NCBI GenBank assembly: GCA_017508895.1
Contig: JAFWRA010000047.1
Span: 1 to 17,655 of the forward strand
DNA length: 17,655 bases
Source of the DNA: Bacteroidales bacterium
Lineage (GTDB): Bacteria; Bacteroidota; Bacteroidia; Bacteroidales; F082
Reading direction: 5' to 3'
The notes beneath the pieces were generated by a model. It saw only the letters and a program-made list of their open reading frames with translations, was not told the DNA's origin and did no database searches. This document shows positions 7,906 through 15,602 of this stretch, piece after piece. Positions within the stretch are counted from its first letter, which is position 1. The number at the start of each line of letters is the position of its first letter. Both the position numbers and the translations under genes were made by a program.

Positions 7906-10380
7906 ATGAACACGATTCAAAACATGGCACAGCAAACTTTTGTCAACCAGAAACTTGACTTCGTTGAGGAACTGGTGCTCTACACCGACTCGCACATCTT
8001 TCTTACGGGAAAGGCAGGCACGGGCAAGACCACTTTCCTGAAAAATCTGCCGCTAAAGACCTACAAACGTATGGTCGTGGTCGCACCTACCGGTGTGGCG
8101 GCCATTAATGCGGGCGGGCAGACGATTCACTCCTTTTTTCAGTTGCCTTTTGGACCTTTGCCTCCCAATGCAAGCACCATAACAGCACAACTACACCGCA
8201 TGAAAAAGCAAAAGCTCAACCTCATGCGCAGCCTCGACCTGCTTATCATTGATGAAATCAGTATGGTGCGTGCCGATGTCTTGGATGCCATTGATGCAGT
8301 GTTACGACGTGTGCGCCGCTCACAGAAACCTTTCGGAGGCGTGCAATTGCTGATGATTGGCGACGTGCACCAGTTGGCGCCTGTAGCCAAACCCGAAGAA
8401 TGGGAAGTGTTGTCGCCGTATTACGACACGCCATATTTCTTTGGTAGCCAAGTGCTAAGAAAAACGCCCTATGTCTGCGTCGAGTTGGAACACATCTACC
8501 GTCAACATGATGACGATTTTATCACATTATTAAACAAAGTGCGCAACAACCGCATGGATGCCGATTGCGTGCGACTGCTCAACACACGCTTTAAGCCTGA
8601 CTTTAAGCCTAAGGACAATGAAGGCTACATCACCTTGACCACCCACAACTACCAAGCCGACCAGATTAACGAATCAAAACTGGAGGCCATCAAGGAGAAA
8701 CCGTTGAAATTCAAAGCGGTAGTTCACGGCACTTTTCCAGAAAACACCTATCCTACTAAGGAAGAACTGGAACTGAAAGTCGGGGCGCAGGTGATGTTCG
8801 TGAAGAACGACCCCAACCCCGAAAAGGCTTTCTTCAATGGTAAAATCGGGCGGTTAGTGGACTACGACGAGGATGAAGGCACCCTCACTGTCGAAAGTGA
8901 AGGGGAGCACATCACTGTTCCAAGGCTGAAATGGCAGAATATGGAGTACACTATCAACGCTGAGAATCAAGAGATTGAGGAAAACGAAATTGGCAGTTTC
9001 ACCCAAATTCCGCTACGTTTGGCATGGGCCGTCACCATCCACAAAAGCCAAGGCCTTACCTTCGACAAGGTCATTGTTGATGCTGGTCAGGCTTTCGCCC
9101 ACGGACAGGTGTATGTCGCCCTCAGCCGTTGCACTTCGCTTGAAGGTCTTGTACTGAAAACGCACATCACCTCCAATGCTTTGGTCAACGACTATTCCGT
9201 GGACCAATTTGTGGAGCATCTTCCCGAAAAGGAACCCACACAAGAGAAAGTGGATGCATTACGCCACGATTACGAGTTGGAGACCATGCTTGAACTCATC
9301 AACTTTGATGGCATCTATAAAGACTTCGGCAAGTTAATGAAAGTGATCTACGACAACGACACCCTCTTTGAGCACTCGCTGATTCAGGAACTCTCGCAGC
9401 GGCGCAACAAGATTCACGAGGAATTATGCTCTGTCGGCATCAAGTTTGAAAGCCAGATACGAAATCTTCATGACAAAACGCCTTCGTGCGAGCAAAACCC
9501 AACCTTGCAGGAGCGATTAACAAAAGGCGTAGCCTACTTCGATGAACACTTAAAAGCCATCGCCAAGGGATTGTTCAACTTGCCTTTCAAGACCGACAAC
9601 CAAGCCGTCAACGAGCAACTTACCGAGATACTGAAGCTGCTTAAAGAAGGCATCTATCTGAAAGGCTGTTGCTTGGAAGCCTGTAAAGACGGTTTCACGG
9701 TCAAGGAATACCAAAAAACCAAGTCGGTGAAAGCGATAGAAGCAGAAAAGACTGGGAAGAAGAAGGTGGAAATCAAGTTTGAGCCAAGCAAAAGCGGCAG
9801 CCTTTATTCCGTTTTGCTGTCTTGGCGTGCTAAACGAGCCGAAGCAGACGATGTGCTTGCCTCCACCATTGCCCCCATTAGGACCCTTAAAGCCATTGCT
9901 GAGATAAAGCCCGTTACCCTTACCGAATTGCGGAAAGTAGAAGGCATGGGAACAAAGCGCATCCGCAACTATGGTGCAGAAATCCTCGACATTGTGCTAA
10001 GGTTTCTAGGACAAGACCCGCAAAATGCCAACATCGGTGATTTGGCTAAAGTTCCAACAAAGCAGACCAATGGAGCTACTTACTTTCAGACCAAAGACAT
10101 GGCGGAACAAGGCATGAGCATTGAAGCCATAGCCAAAGCAAGAGGTCTAGCTGTATCAACCATTCTTAGCCATCTTACTTATTGGGTGGAACAGGGTAGC
10201 TTCCCTGCATCGCAATTTGTTTCAAGTGAAAAGATGGCAGAGATTCGTGACTACTTTGAGGCTACTGGAGACCCAAAAATCACCACAGCACGAGATGTTT
10301 TAGGCGATGACTACCAATTCGGGGAAATCCGTATGGTTTTGGCCGAAATGAAAAGGGAAGGGTACTTCAAAGAAACATGA
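7906..10380 (+). CDS. Pif1/RecD-like helicase with HRDC-like and HTH C-terminal domains
   Basis: An ATP-dependent superfamily 1 DNA helicase of 824 residues from this start. Walker A GKAGTGKTT lies at 35-43, Walker B LLIIDEIS at 112-119, and GDVHQLAPV near 152-160 follows it. The C-terminal helicase motif TIHKSQGLTFDKV is near 377, as in RecD and Pif1. The middle is variable. Residues about 627-701 look like an HRDC domain (LYSVLLSWRAKRAEADDV, then LTELRKVEGMGTKRIRNYG). Residues about 726-815 look like the helix-turn-helix domain often attached to bacterial RecQ/Pif1 helicases (MSIEAIAKARGLAVSTILSHL). It probably unwinds DNA in repair, replication or element control. The frame is open to 7879. 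The ATG at 7906 was chosen, and 7924 is equally possible. The DUF488 operon follows, with its own promoter 22 bp downstream. Confidence 0.88.
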   Translation: MNTIQNMAQQTFVNQKLDFVEELVLYTDSHIFLTGKAGTGKTTFLKNLPLKTYKRMVVVAPTGVAAINAGGQTIHSFFQLPFGPLPPNASTITAQLHRMKKQKLNLMRSLDLLIIDEISMVRADVLDAIDAVLRRVRRSQKPFGGVQLLMIGDVHQLAPVAKPEEWEVLSPYYDTPYFFGSQVLRKTPYVCVELEHIYRQHDDDFITLLNKVRNNRMDADCVRLLNTRFKPDFKPKDNEGYITLTTHNYQADQINESKLEAIKEKPLKFKAVVHGTFPENTYPTKEELELKVGAQVMFVKNDPNPEKAFFNGKIGRLVDYDEDEGTLTVESEGEHITVPRLKWQNMEYTINAENQEIEENEIGSFTQIPLRLAWAVTIHKSQGLTFDKVIVDAGQAFAHGQVYVALSRCTSLEGLVLKTHITSNALVNDYSVDQFVEHLPEKEPTQEKVDALRHDYELETMLELINFDGIYKDFGKLMKVIYDNDTLFEHSLIQELSQRRNKIHEELCSVGIKFESQIRNLHDKTPSCEQNPTLQERLTKGVAYFDEHLKAIAKGLFNLPFKTDNQAVNEQLTEILKLLKEGIYLKGCCLEACKDGFTVKEYQKTKSVKAIEAEKTGKKKVEIKFEPSKSGSLYSVLLSWRAKRAEADDVLASTIAPIRTLKAIAEIKPVTLTELRKVEGMGTKRIRNYGAEILDIVLRFLGQDPQNANIGDLAKVPTKQTNGATYFQTKDMAEQGMSIEAIAKARGLAVSTILSHLTYWVEQGSFPASQFVSSEKMAEIRDYFEATGDPKITTARDVLGDDYQFGEIRMVLAEMKREGYFKET

Positions 10381-10401
10381 ACTTGATTCAATAATTATTA
10401 C

Positions 10402-10409
10402 TATTTTTG
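10402..10409 (+). promoter_or_regulatory. -7 element TATTTTTG of the DUF488 operon
   Basis: Exact match to TAnnTTTG in the 59-bp gap between the helicase stop and the first DUF488 gene. TTG at 10383-10385 could serve as -33, but the spacer of 16 is short. The element overlaps an in-frame TTG at 10407, which therefore cannot be the start. Confidence 0.5.
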
Positions 10410-10439
10410 CAATCTATAATATTTAATGCATTGAGTGTT

Positions 10440-11063
10440 TTGAGATTATATACCGTAGGCCATTCTAGCCAGTCATTAGAAGAGTTCCTTACGTTGTTGC
10501 AACGTCACGGCATCAACTGTGTGGTGGATGTTAGGAGTGTGCCAGCTAGTAAATACGCGCCTCAGTTCAACGAGGAGAGTATAAAGGCTTTCCTTAAGTT
10601 GCACGGCATCCAATATCTGCCTTTTGGCAATGAGTTTGGCGCAAGGCGAACTGACTGCATCAATGATGAGGGACAGGTGGATTTTGAAGTGGCAGTTACG
10701 ACTCCTTTGTTCCAACAAGGTGCAAAAAGATTAATGAAAGGTTTGGAAAGAGGCTTCTGCATCGCATTGATGTGCTCAGAGGCCGACCCTTTGGAATGTC
10801 ACCGTTTCTCATTGGTTTCCAGGTATTTTCATAATCAAGGAATAGAAGTCTTTCATATTTTGAAAGACGCGAATTTGGCCTCTCAAGGTGAGGTGGAAAA
10901 AAGAATGGTGAACGATTTTCTCCATTCGCGGAAATACCATCTTGCTGAAGTTGACGAGTTGTTTGGCACCTATACCACCGAAGACCAGCTCAAGGATGCC
11001 TACAGATTGAAAAACAAGGAAATAGGTTATAAACCCGCATTGCAGTTGGAAGGAGAATATTGA
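10440..11063 (+). CDS. DUF488 family protein (first of a pair)
   Basis: A 207-residue cytoplasmic protein of the DUF488 family. It opens with RLYTVGHSSQSLEEF, then CVVDVRSVPASKY (28-39) and NEFGARR (64-70). The family hallmark follows: CSEADPLECHR at 112-122, with Cys112, Glu114, Cys120 and His121-Arg122. The biochemical role of DUF488 is unknown to me. The conserved Cys/His/Arg set suggests a catalytic or nucleotide-handling site. No ATG is in frame near the domain. I chose the TTG at 10440 because it places the first residue directly before the conserved RLYTVGHS. TTG at 10431 is an alternative. One base separates its stop from the next ATG, so it is translationally linked to the second DUF488 gene. 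Confidence 0.85.
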   Translation: MRLYTVGHSSQSLEEFLTLLQRHGINCVVDVRSVPASKYAPQFNEESIKAFLKLHGIQYLPFGNEFGARRTDCINDEGQVDFEVAVTTPLFQQGAKRLMKGLERGFCIALMCSEADPLECHRFSLVSRYFHNQGIEVFHILKDANLASQGEVEKRMVNDFLHSRKYHLAEVDELFGTYTTEDQLKDAYRLKNKEIGYKPALQLEGEY

Positions 11064-11064
11064 C

Positions 11065-11508
11065 ATGATTACATTTTACACTATAGGTTTTACCAAAAAA
11101 AGTGCCGAACAGTTTTTCAGTTTGCTACGCGATAACGGCGTGAAACAACTTGTTGACGTACGTATCAGCAACAGCAGCCAGTTGGCAGGTTTCGCCAAAT
11201 GCAAGGACTTGGAGTTTTTCACTCACGAGATTTGCCACATTCCATATAAGCACATCGTCGATTTTGCTCCCACCAAAGAACTGCTTGACCAATGGCATAA
11301 GCAGGAAGTGACTTGGGAAGAATATGTGGAGATTTATACCAAAATATTGAAAGACAGGGAGATTATTAAGAAATATGGTGCCAAGCCTTTTGATGGTGCT
11401 TGTTTTCTTTGTAGTGAAGACACTCCCGAGCAATGCCATCGGCGCTTGTTGGCAGAATATCTACAAAAACATAGTAAAGAGACAGTTCAGATTGTCCATT
11501 TAATTTGA
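11065..11508 (+). CDS. DUF488 family protein (second, shorter paralog)
   Basis: A 147-residue protein from ATG 11065. It has the same family frame as its neighbour: FYTIGFTKKSAEQF, LVDVRISNSSQLAGF (29-43) and CSEDTPEQCHR at 116-126. The shared C-S-E...P..C-H-R motif fits a common active site. The rest is strongly diverged, with TWEEYVEIYTKIL in the middle and no NEFGARR segment. It starts one base after the upstream stop and ends four bases before the next ATG, so it is the middle gene of a tight operon. A role in nucleic-acid metabolism or conflict is inferred only from its neighbours. Confidence 0.85.
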   Translation: MITFYTIGFTKKSAEQFFSLLRDNGVKQLVDVRISNSSQLAGFAKCKDLEFFTHEICHIPYKHIVDFAPTKELLDQWHKQEVTWEEYVEIYTKILKDREIIKKYGAKPFDGACFLCSEDTPEQCHRRLLAEYLQKHSKETVQIVHLI

Positions 11509-11512
11509 CGTC

Positions 11513-12529
11513 ATGGAAAAGTATTTCATTTGTTTGGCAAATTCCTATAAGCATGGAGGCAGATGCATTGCTGGCATTGAAGTCGTACCACAATCTGACG
11601 GAAGTCTTGGCATTGTCCGCCATGATGATGGCCGACCGCGATGGATACGACCCGTTTCAATGTCTGCCAACGGTGAAATTCCCAACCATCTTGCCGAGAG
11701 TTTCAAGATTTTTTCTTTGGTCAAACTGACCGATGTGGAGCCGTGCCCCGACAATGCGCATACCGAAGATGTACATTGTACACGGATGGAAATCTGTCCA
11801 TTCGAGCTATCGCCTACCAAGGACTTTTTGAATCAACTTATTGACACCCAACACCAAGCTATATTTTATTTCAGAGGGAAATCTATCCCGACCACTATCA
11901 TTGACCGACTTGATTATTCGTTGATGCTGATTCATCCTGATAATGCTTGCGCCTATTGTGACGAGGGAAGGGAAAACTCAAAGTATCGGATGAAGTTTAC
12001 CTACAATGGGTCGAACTACGATTTCCCCATAACCGACCCCGTATTTTTGGAACAGTTCAAGAAAAGCCCCGACAGCTATGCGGATTTGGATGGTGTTTAT
12101 TTGGTGCTTTCGCTCGGAATAGCGTTTGAAGGGTTTCATTACAAACTGGTTGCTACTGTGTTGATTCCAAACGATTTGGATGTTACACAAAAACCTCAAT
12201 TCATTGATGACAGCAGCTTATCATATATGGAGCAGCAAAAACTGCTTTATGCCAATGCTTACGCCAAGTGGACGCCTAAGGAAGACGCAGAACTTCTAGA
12301 GTTATTACACAAAGGGATGTCAATTAAGGAATTGGTAAAGAAATTTGAACGAAATGAAGGAGCCATTCGTTCTCGCATTAAGAAACTGACCTTTGAGCAA
12401 CTATACAACGAAAATGGATTCCAAAACGATGAAAAAGAATTGGCCTACTTGATAGAGCTAAAGCAGGAAATCGAAAGGAAGATACAGGCTCTTCGTGAAA
12501 AAATCAATTTGAAAAGCCAAATTCAATGA
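11513..12529 (+). CDS. Predicted dual OB-fold protein with Myb-like HTH and coiled coil
   Basis: A 338-residue cytoplasmic protein. The N-terminal part, about 1-220, starts EKYFICLANSYKHGGRCIAG and contains RPRWIRPVS (41-49). It resembles the dual OB-fold (DuOB) domain reported in predicted prokaryotic conflict systems; I recall this from memory and hold it with moderate confidence. Residues 252-292 (KWTPKEDAELLELL...NEGAIRSRIKKL) are a clear SANT/Myb-like helix-turn-helix. Residues about 305-332 form a likely coiled coil (ELAYLIELKQEIERKIQALREK). This would be a nucleic-acid-binding or sensing protein. A cluster of cysteines (Cys78, Cys89, Cys95, Cys146, Cys149) could bind metal. It is the last gene of the DUF488 operon, 4 bp after the second DUF488 gene. 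Confidence 0.75.
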   Translation: MEKYFICLANSYKHGGRCIAGIEVVPQSDGSLGIVRHDDGRPRWIRPVSMSANGEIPNHLAESFKIFSLVKLTDVEPCPDNAHTEDVHCTRMEICPFELSPTKDFLNQLIDTQHQAIFYFRGKSIPTTIIDRLDYSLMLIHPDNACAYCDEGRENSKYRMKFTYNGSNYDFPITDPVFLEQFKKSPDSYADLDGVYLVLSLGIAFEGFHYKLVATVLIPNDLDVTQKPQFIDDSSLSYMEQQKLLYANAYAKWTPKEDAELLELLHKGMSIKELVKKFERNEGAIRSRIKKLTFEQLYNENGFQNDEKELAYLIELKQEIERKIQALREKINLKSQIQ

Positions 12530-12548
12530 TGTCTGGTTTTGTCCAGCA

Positions 12549-12752
12549 TTACGGCTCCGGCAACTGCCCTTGCTGCGGCACGATGATGGCACAAATGATG
12601 TAAGCCAAAAGGCCGGCACCACCACAGAAGGTAAAGATGACCCACAACAGACGAATCAATGTGGGGTCAACATCAAAATATTCACCAAGTCCTCCACAAA
12701 CACCGCAGAGTTTCTTGTCGGCCATCGAACGATACAGTTTTTTGTTGTTCAT
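12549..12752 (-). CDS. Small PspC-domain membrane protein
   Basis: A 67-residue protein. The PspC pattern is visible: KLYRSMADKKLCGVCGGLGEYFDVDPTLIRLLWV. A hydrophobic segment follows, about 31-58 (LLWVIFTF...LLAYIICAIIVP), so it is an inner-membrane protein. PspC proteins are linked to the phage-shock envelope-stress response in other bacteria; whether that holds here is unknown. It has its own promoter (12779-12809) and is convergent with the DuOB gene, with a gap of 19 bases. No strong terminator is visible there, only a bulged 7-bp stem at about 12528-12548. Confidence 0.9.
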   Translation of the reverse strand: MNNKKLYRSMADKKLCGVCGGLGEYFDVDPTLIRLLWVIFTFCGGAGLLAYIICAIIVPQQGQLPEP

Positions 12753-12778
12753 TTTGCTTTGTTTTTAGTTTCAAGGCG

Positions 12779-12809
12779 CAAAAATACACACAAATTCCTT
12801 ATCCCGAAA
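12779..12809 (-). promoter_or_regulatory. Promoter of the PspC gene
   Basis: On the - strand, TTTC (12806-12809) is followed after 19 bases by TATTTTTG (12779-12786). This is an exact -7 element with one mismatch in the -33 TTTG. The leader to the ATG at 12752 would be about 20 bases. Confidence 0.6.
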
Positions 12810-12834
12810 GGGGGTGAAGTTTCTTTTTTTGCGG

Positions 12835-12903
12835 AAAAAAGTTTGTAATAGTTTCTTGCAACATTTTGATTATCAGGATAAAGTTTTTAAAAAAGTTTGT
12901 AAT
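12835..12903 (+). repeat. Pair of 15-bp direct repeats AAAAAAGTTTGTAAT
   Basis: The identical 15-mer AAAAAAGTTTGTAAT occurs at 12835-12849 and 12889-12903, 54 bp apart start to start, in the 216-bp gap between the PspC gene and the TPR-regulator gene. It could be a regulator site or simple AT-rich repetition. Confidence 0.55.
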
Positions 12904-12939
12904 GTCCCTATTGCGAATCAAAAACACCGTTTTTACTCC

Positions 12940-12957
12940 TACTTTTGCATTGCAAAA
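12940..12957 (+). promoter_or_regulatory. -7 element TACTTTTG with overlapping palindrome, TPR-regulator operon
   Basis: TACTTTTG (12940-12947) matches TAnnTTTG exactly. Overlapping it, TTTTGCA-T-TGCAAAA (12943-12957) is a perfect 7-bp inverted repeat that would cover the expected transcription start. It is 12-22 bases before the ATG at 12969. It may be both promoter and operator. Confidence 0.5.
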
Positions 12958-12968
12958 ACGAATGGAAG

Positions 12969-14552
12969 ATGAAGCAGTCGAGAATAACAACTCGTATCAA
13001 TGTGATCATGCTTTTGCTGAGCATGCTTTGCCTTTTCGCATGCAACACGAAAAGCAAGACGGAACGGATGCAAGCCGTAGTAGCAGAGGTGCGCTCCAAA
13101 TATAAGGCCTACGAGGACATCAGCCAGGACGATCAAATCTTTGAGGCTTACGATTACTTCGTGAAGCAAAAGGATTATGGAAACGCTGCGCCTGCTGCCC
13201 TCTATAGCGGTTGCGTTCGACAAGCCAAAAAGGAATATGAGTCGGCGATGAACTGCTACAAAGAGGCCGACAAATTTGGTCGGTTGGTCGGCGACTCGGT
13301 CAGTGCGGCCTTCGCGCAATATTATATAGGTGACCTGCTCAACAACAGCGGACACGAGGCTGAGGCCATCGTTAACTACAAAGCCGCTGCCGAACTGTGG
13401 GGCGATAGTCTTTCGCGCAAAGCTAAGTGCCTCAACGCCGTGGCCATGATGAACATTGTGAATGATGACTACGACAGCGCGTTTGTCTATCTCAGTCAAG
13501 CCTTGAATTTGGCTCAAACTGCCGAAGACAAGGTTACCGAAGCCTCGGTTTGGAACAACTATTCCGTTGCCTATCAACTGCTTGACGAGAACGATGACGC
13601 CTTGGACTGCCTGCGGAAAACCCTGCCTTTGGTGGACGAAAAACGCCGTCCCATTGCCTTGCTCAACCTCGCCAAAGTATATTTGGCCTTGGACGAGCGC
13701 GACTCGTTGGATTATTATAAAACACAGATGCTCAAAGCTGTAGAGGAAGTGGAATGTCGACCCGAAACGCAAGCCGCCGTTTATGGTTTCCTGATTAAGG
13801 ACGCGCTTGCCGTAGGCGACTATGAAAAGGCCTATCAATTTGAGAAACAACATGAAAAGGTGGCTTTAGACATCCTTGGCGACCAAACACAAAGCTCCGT
13901 CCTCGAAATCCAGAAGAAATACGACTTTGAGGCACAGGCCAACCAGCACAATCGCCAAATGCTCTCGCGGCAAAGACTTATCATCGTGCTGACCATCGTC
14001 TTGATTGCCGCCTTGGTTTTGGTCACCATCTTGATTCTCAACGCCTTGAAAAAGAAACGTATCGAGGCTGAAATCAACGCGAATTTGCTTGAACTGAAGA
14101 AACGCAACGCGCAACAACAACAAGAACAGACTGCGATGCGAGCACAATACGATGAGCTACAGAAGCAGAATGCACAGCAAAGCGAACTACAAGCTGAATT
14201 TGGCGACAAGCTGAAAGATGAATACTTGCAGAAATGCAACATCATCCGCTGTTTCGAAGTATTGTCGCGCGACAGAAACAACGCTATAGCTTTCAAGGAC
14301 TTGGAGAAGTCGCTTTTTGAAGGCGAAGACCATTGGGCTGGTTTTGAGGCCGCTTTCGAAGGGGTACATCCGGGCTTCATCGCTTTTGTGCATAAACAAT
14401 ATCCCGACTTGACCGATTTGGAGTTCCGCTACTGCCTGCTCTCGCACTTCAAACTTTCGCGCCAAGAATATGCCGATGTGCTCGGTTGCAGCGTCTATAA
14501 TGTCGACAAGGTGAGGGCAAGCCTCAACAACAAAATGAAAGAAAATGAATAA
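12969..14552 (+). CDS. TPR / transmembrane / coiled-coil / HTH membrane-bound regulator
   Basis: A 527-residue protein of a type common in Bacteroidota. It has an N-terminal hydrophobic signal with a lipobox-like LFAC (Cys25), then a periplasmic array of TPR-like helices (about 60-300; for example ESAMNCYKEADKFGR, AEAIVNYKAAAELWGD, AFVYLSQALNLAQ). One transmembrane segment lies at 337-357 (LIIVLTIVLIAALVLVTILIL). A Gln-rich coiled coil (about 361-415) and a C-terminal domain follow. That domain (481-523: LTDLEFRYCLLSHFKLSRQEYADVLGC...VRASL) resembles a LuxR/GerE-type HTH. It probably senses an envelope signal through the TPRs and binds DNA inside the cell. The frame is open to 12945, but the ATG at 12969 comes after the promoter. 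It overlaps the next gene by 8 bp. Confidence 0.82.
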   Translation: MKQSRITTRINVIMLLLSMLCLFACNTKSKTERMQAVVAEVRSKYKAYEDISQDDQIFEAYDYFVKQKDYGNAAPAALYSGCVRQAKKEYESAMNCYKEADKFGRLVGDSVSAAFAQYYIGDLLNNSGHEAEAIVNYKAAAELWGDSLSRKAKCLNAVAMMNIVNDDYDSAFVYLSQALNLAQTAEDKVTEASVWNNYSVAYQLLDENDDALDCLRKTLPLVDEKRRPIALLNLAKVYLALDERDSLDYYKTQMLKAVEEVECRPETQAAVYGFLIKDALAVGDYEKAYQFEKQHEKVALDILGDQTQSSVLEIQKKYDFEAQANQHNRQMLSRQRLIIVLTIVLIAALVLVTILILNALKKKRIEAEINANLLELKKRNAQQQQEQTAMRAQYDELQKQNAQQSELQAEFGDKLKDEYLQKCNIIRCFEVLSRDRNNAIAFKDLEKSLFEGEDHWAGFEAAFEGVHPGFIAFVHKQYPDLTDLEFRYCLLSHFKLSRQEYADVLGCSVYNVDKVRASLNNKMKENE

Positions 14553-14988
14553 GACCATGAAATACAGACCTTTATTTTTATCCATTCTCACAATTGTCGT
14601 TTTGATGTTTGCTTCGTGTGAAAAAGTCAGACCCACAATGGCTTACGTCTCCGGTGACGACAAAGACAAAATCGATCTGAAAGGAACCTTGATGAAACCC
14701 GACATGCGTTATCCCAACATCTATGCGGAATTGGTGGGGAAGACTGTCTATGTCTACTTCAACGAGGCTGTCGAGCCATGCCTGATCACCCTTTCCGCCA
14801 AAAACGACGATGTGCTGTTTGCCAGAAACGTGCAGAAACAGTACCCGTCCACGATACGCATCTTCATGGAGAACGAACCCACAGGCGAATATCTGCTCTA
14901 CATCACCAACGGGATGGATGAAGCCTCTGCATGGTTTCATTATGAAAGCGATAACGATAATAATAACCTAAAAATCAATAAACAATGA
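14545..14988 (+). CDS. Lipoprotein with DUF3244-like beta-sandwich domain (copy 1)
   Basis: A 147-residue predicted lipoprotein. The hydrophobic N-terminus ends in a lipobox FASC with Cys25. Residues about 41-135 resemble DUF3244 of Bacteroidota, a small Ig-like beta domain: IDLKGTL, KTVYVYFNEAVEPCLITLS, then EYLLYITNG. It is probably anchored at the outer or inner membrane face. Function is unknown. The ATG at 14545 overlaps the upstream gene by 8 bp. A second in-frame ATG at 14557 would give a typical MKYRPLFL start and a 4-bp gap. The next gene overlaps by 4 bp. It is a paralog of the protein at 16165-16575, with DDKDKID, KTVYVYF and WF shared. Confidence 0.78.
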   Translation: MNKTMKYRPLFLSILTIVVLMFASCEKVRPTMAYVSGDDKDKIDLKGTLMKPDMRYPNIYAELVGKTVYVYFNEAVEPCLITLSAKNDDVLFARNVQKQYPSTIRIFMENEPTGEYLLYITNGMDEASAWFHYESDNDNNNLKINKQ

Positions 14989-15602
14989 AAAAACGAATGG
15001 CTCTGTTAAGCCTGCTCTTCGCCATGGTGTTGCCTGCTTTCGCGCAATTTGACCTGACAATAGACAACCGACACGAAATCAGCCTCGGGTATGGTTTTCA
15101 TGCCGTCAGCGGCGACGATTTCAATCTCGACTACCCATTCTATCGAGAAGTGGACAACATCGGGGCGTTTCACGCATCCTATACGCACCTTTTCGACTCC
15201 ATCGTAGGCGTGGGCATCACCTACTGCTACGACCCGAGAATCATCAACTATTACGACTATCCAGGAAACGGATCTGATGATAGGTTTACCATCTGCAACT
15301 TGGACGAATCGAGCCATGCCATCATGGCACACGCCAAGTTCAACTGCTATCGCTACAAATTCTTGCTGCTTTATGGCAAATTCGACGCTGGAATCTGTTT
15401 TTGGGACTATCGCCTGAAGGAATTCCATCCCGAAAGCTACGAAATACAACTTCCCGACCAGCACTGTTGCTTTGCTTGGAACGCGGCTTTTGGCCTTGAA
15501 ATCGGAATCAGGAACTTCGCTTTGTTCGTGCAACACGGCATCGGCATGGAAGGCACCACAAGCCTTGGAATCATTTACAAATTCAAAAACAAAGAACCAT
15601 GA
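14985..15602 (+). CDS. Predicted outer-membrane beta-barrel protein
   Basis: A 205-residue exported protein with a signal peptide MKKRMALLSLLFAMVLPAFA, cut before Gln21. The rest alternates hydrophobic and polar residues in short strands with many aromatic residues: EISLGYGFHAV, GAFHASYTHLF, VGVGITYCYD, LLLYGKFDAGICFWDYRL. The last strand, TSLGIIYKFKNKEP, ends a few residues after its aromatics. The pattern fits a small 8-stranded outer-membrane barrel, though the family cannot be named. It overlaps the genes on both sides by 4 bp (ATGA), so it is firmly in the operon. It might be the membrane partner of the neighbouring lipoproteins. Confidence 0.72.
   Translation: MKKRMALLSLLFAMVLPAFAQFDLTIDNRHEISLGYGFHAVSGDDFNLDYPFYREVDNIGAFHASYTHLFDSIVGVGITYCYDPRIINYYDYPGNGSDDRFTICNLDESSHAIMAHAKFNCYRYKFLLLYGKFDAGICFWDYRLKEFHPESYEIQLPDQHCCFAWNAAFGLEIGIRNFALFVQHGIGMEGTTSLGIIYKFKNKEP

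Noticed and set aside
10407..10430. TTG at 10407 as start of the first DUF488 gene
   Set aside because: It lies inside the exact -7 element TATTTTTG and would add residues not seen in front of the DUF488 domain.
12528..12548. Bulged stem (ATG-t-CTGG / CCAG-CAT) between convergent genes as terminator
   Set aside because: Only 7 pairs with a bulge and no T-run on either side.
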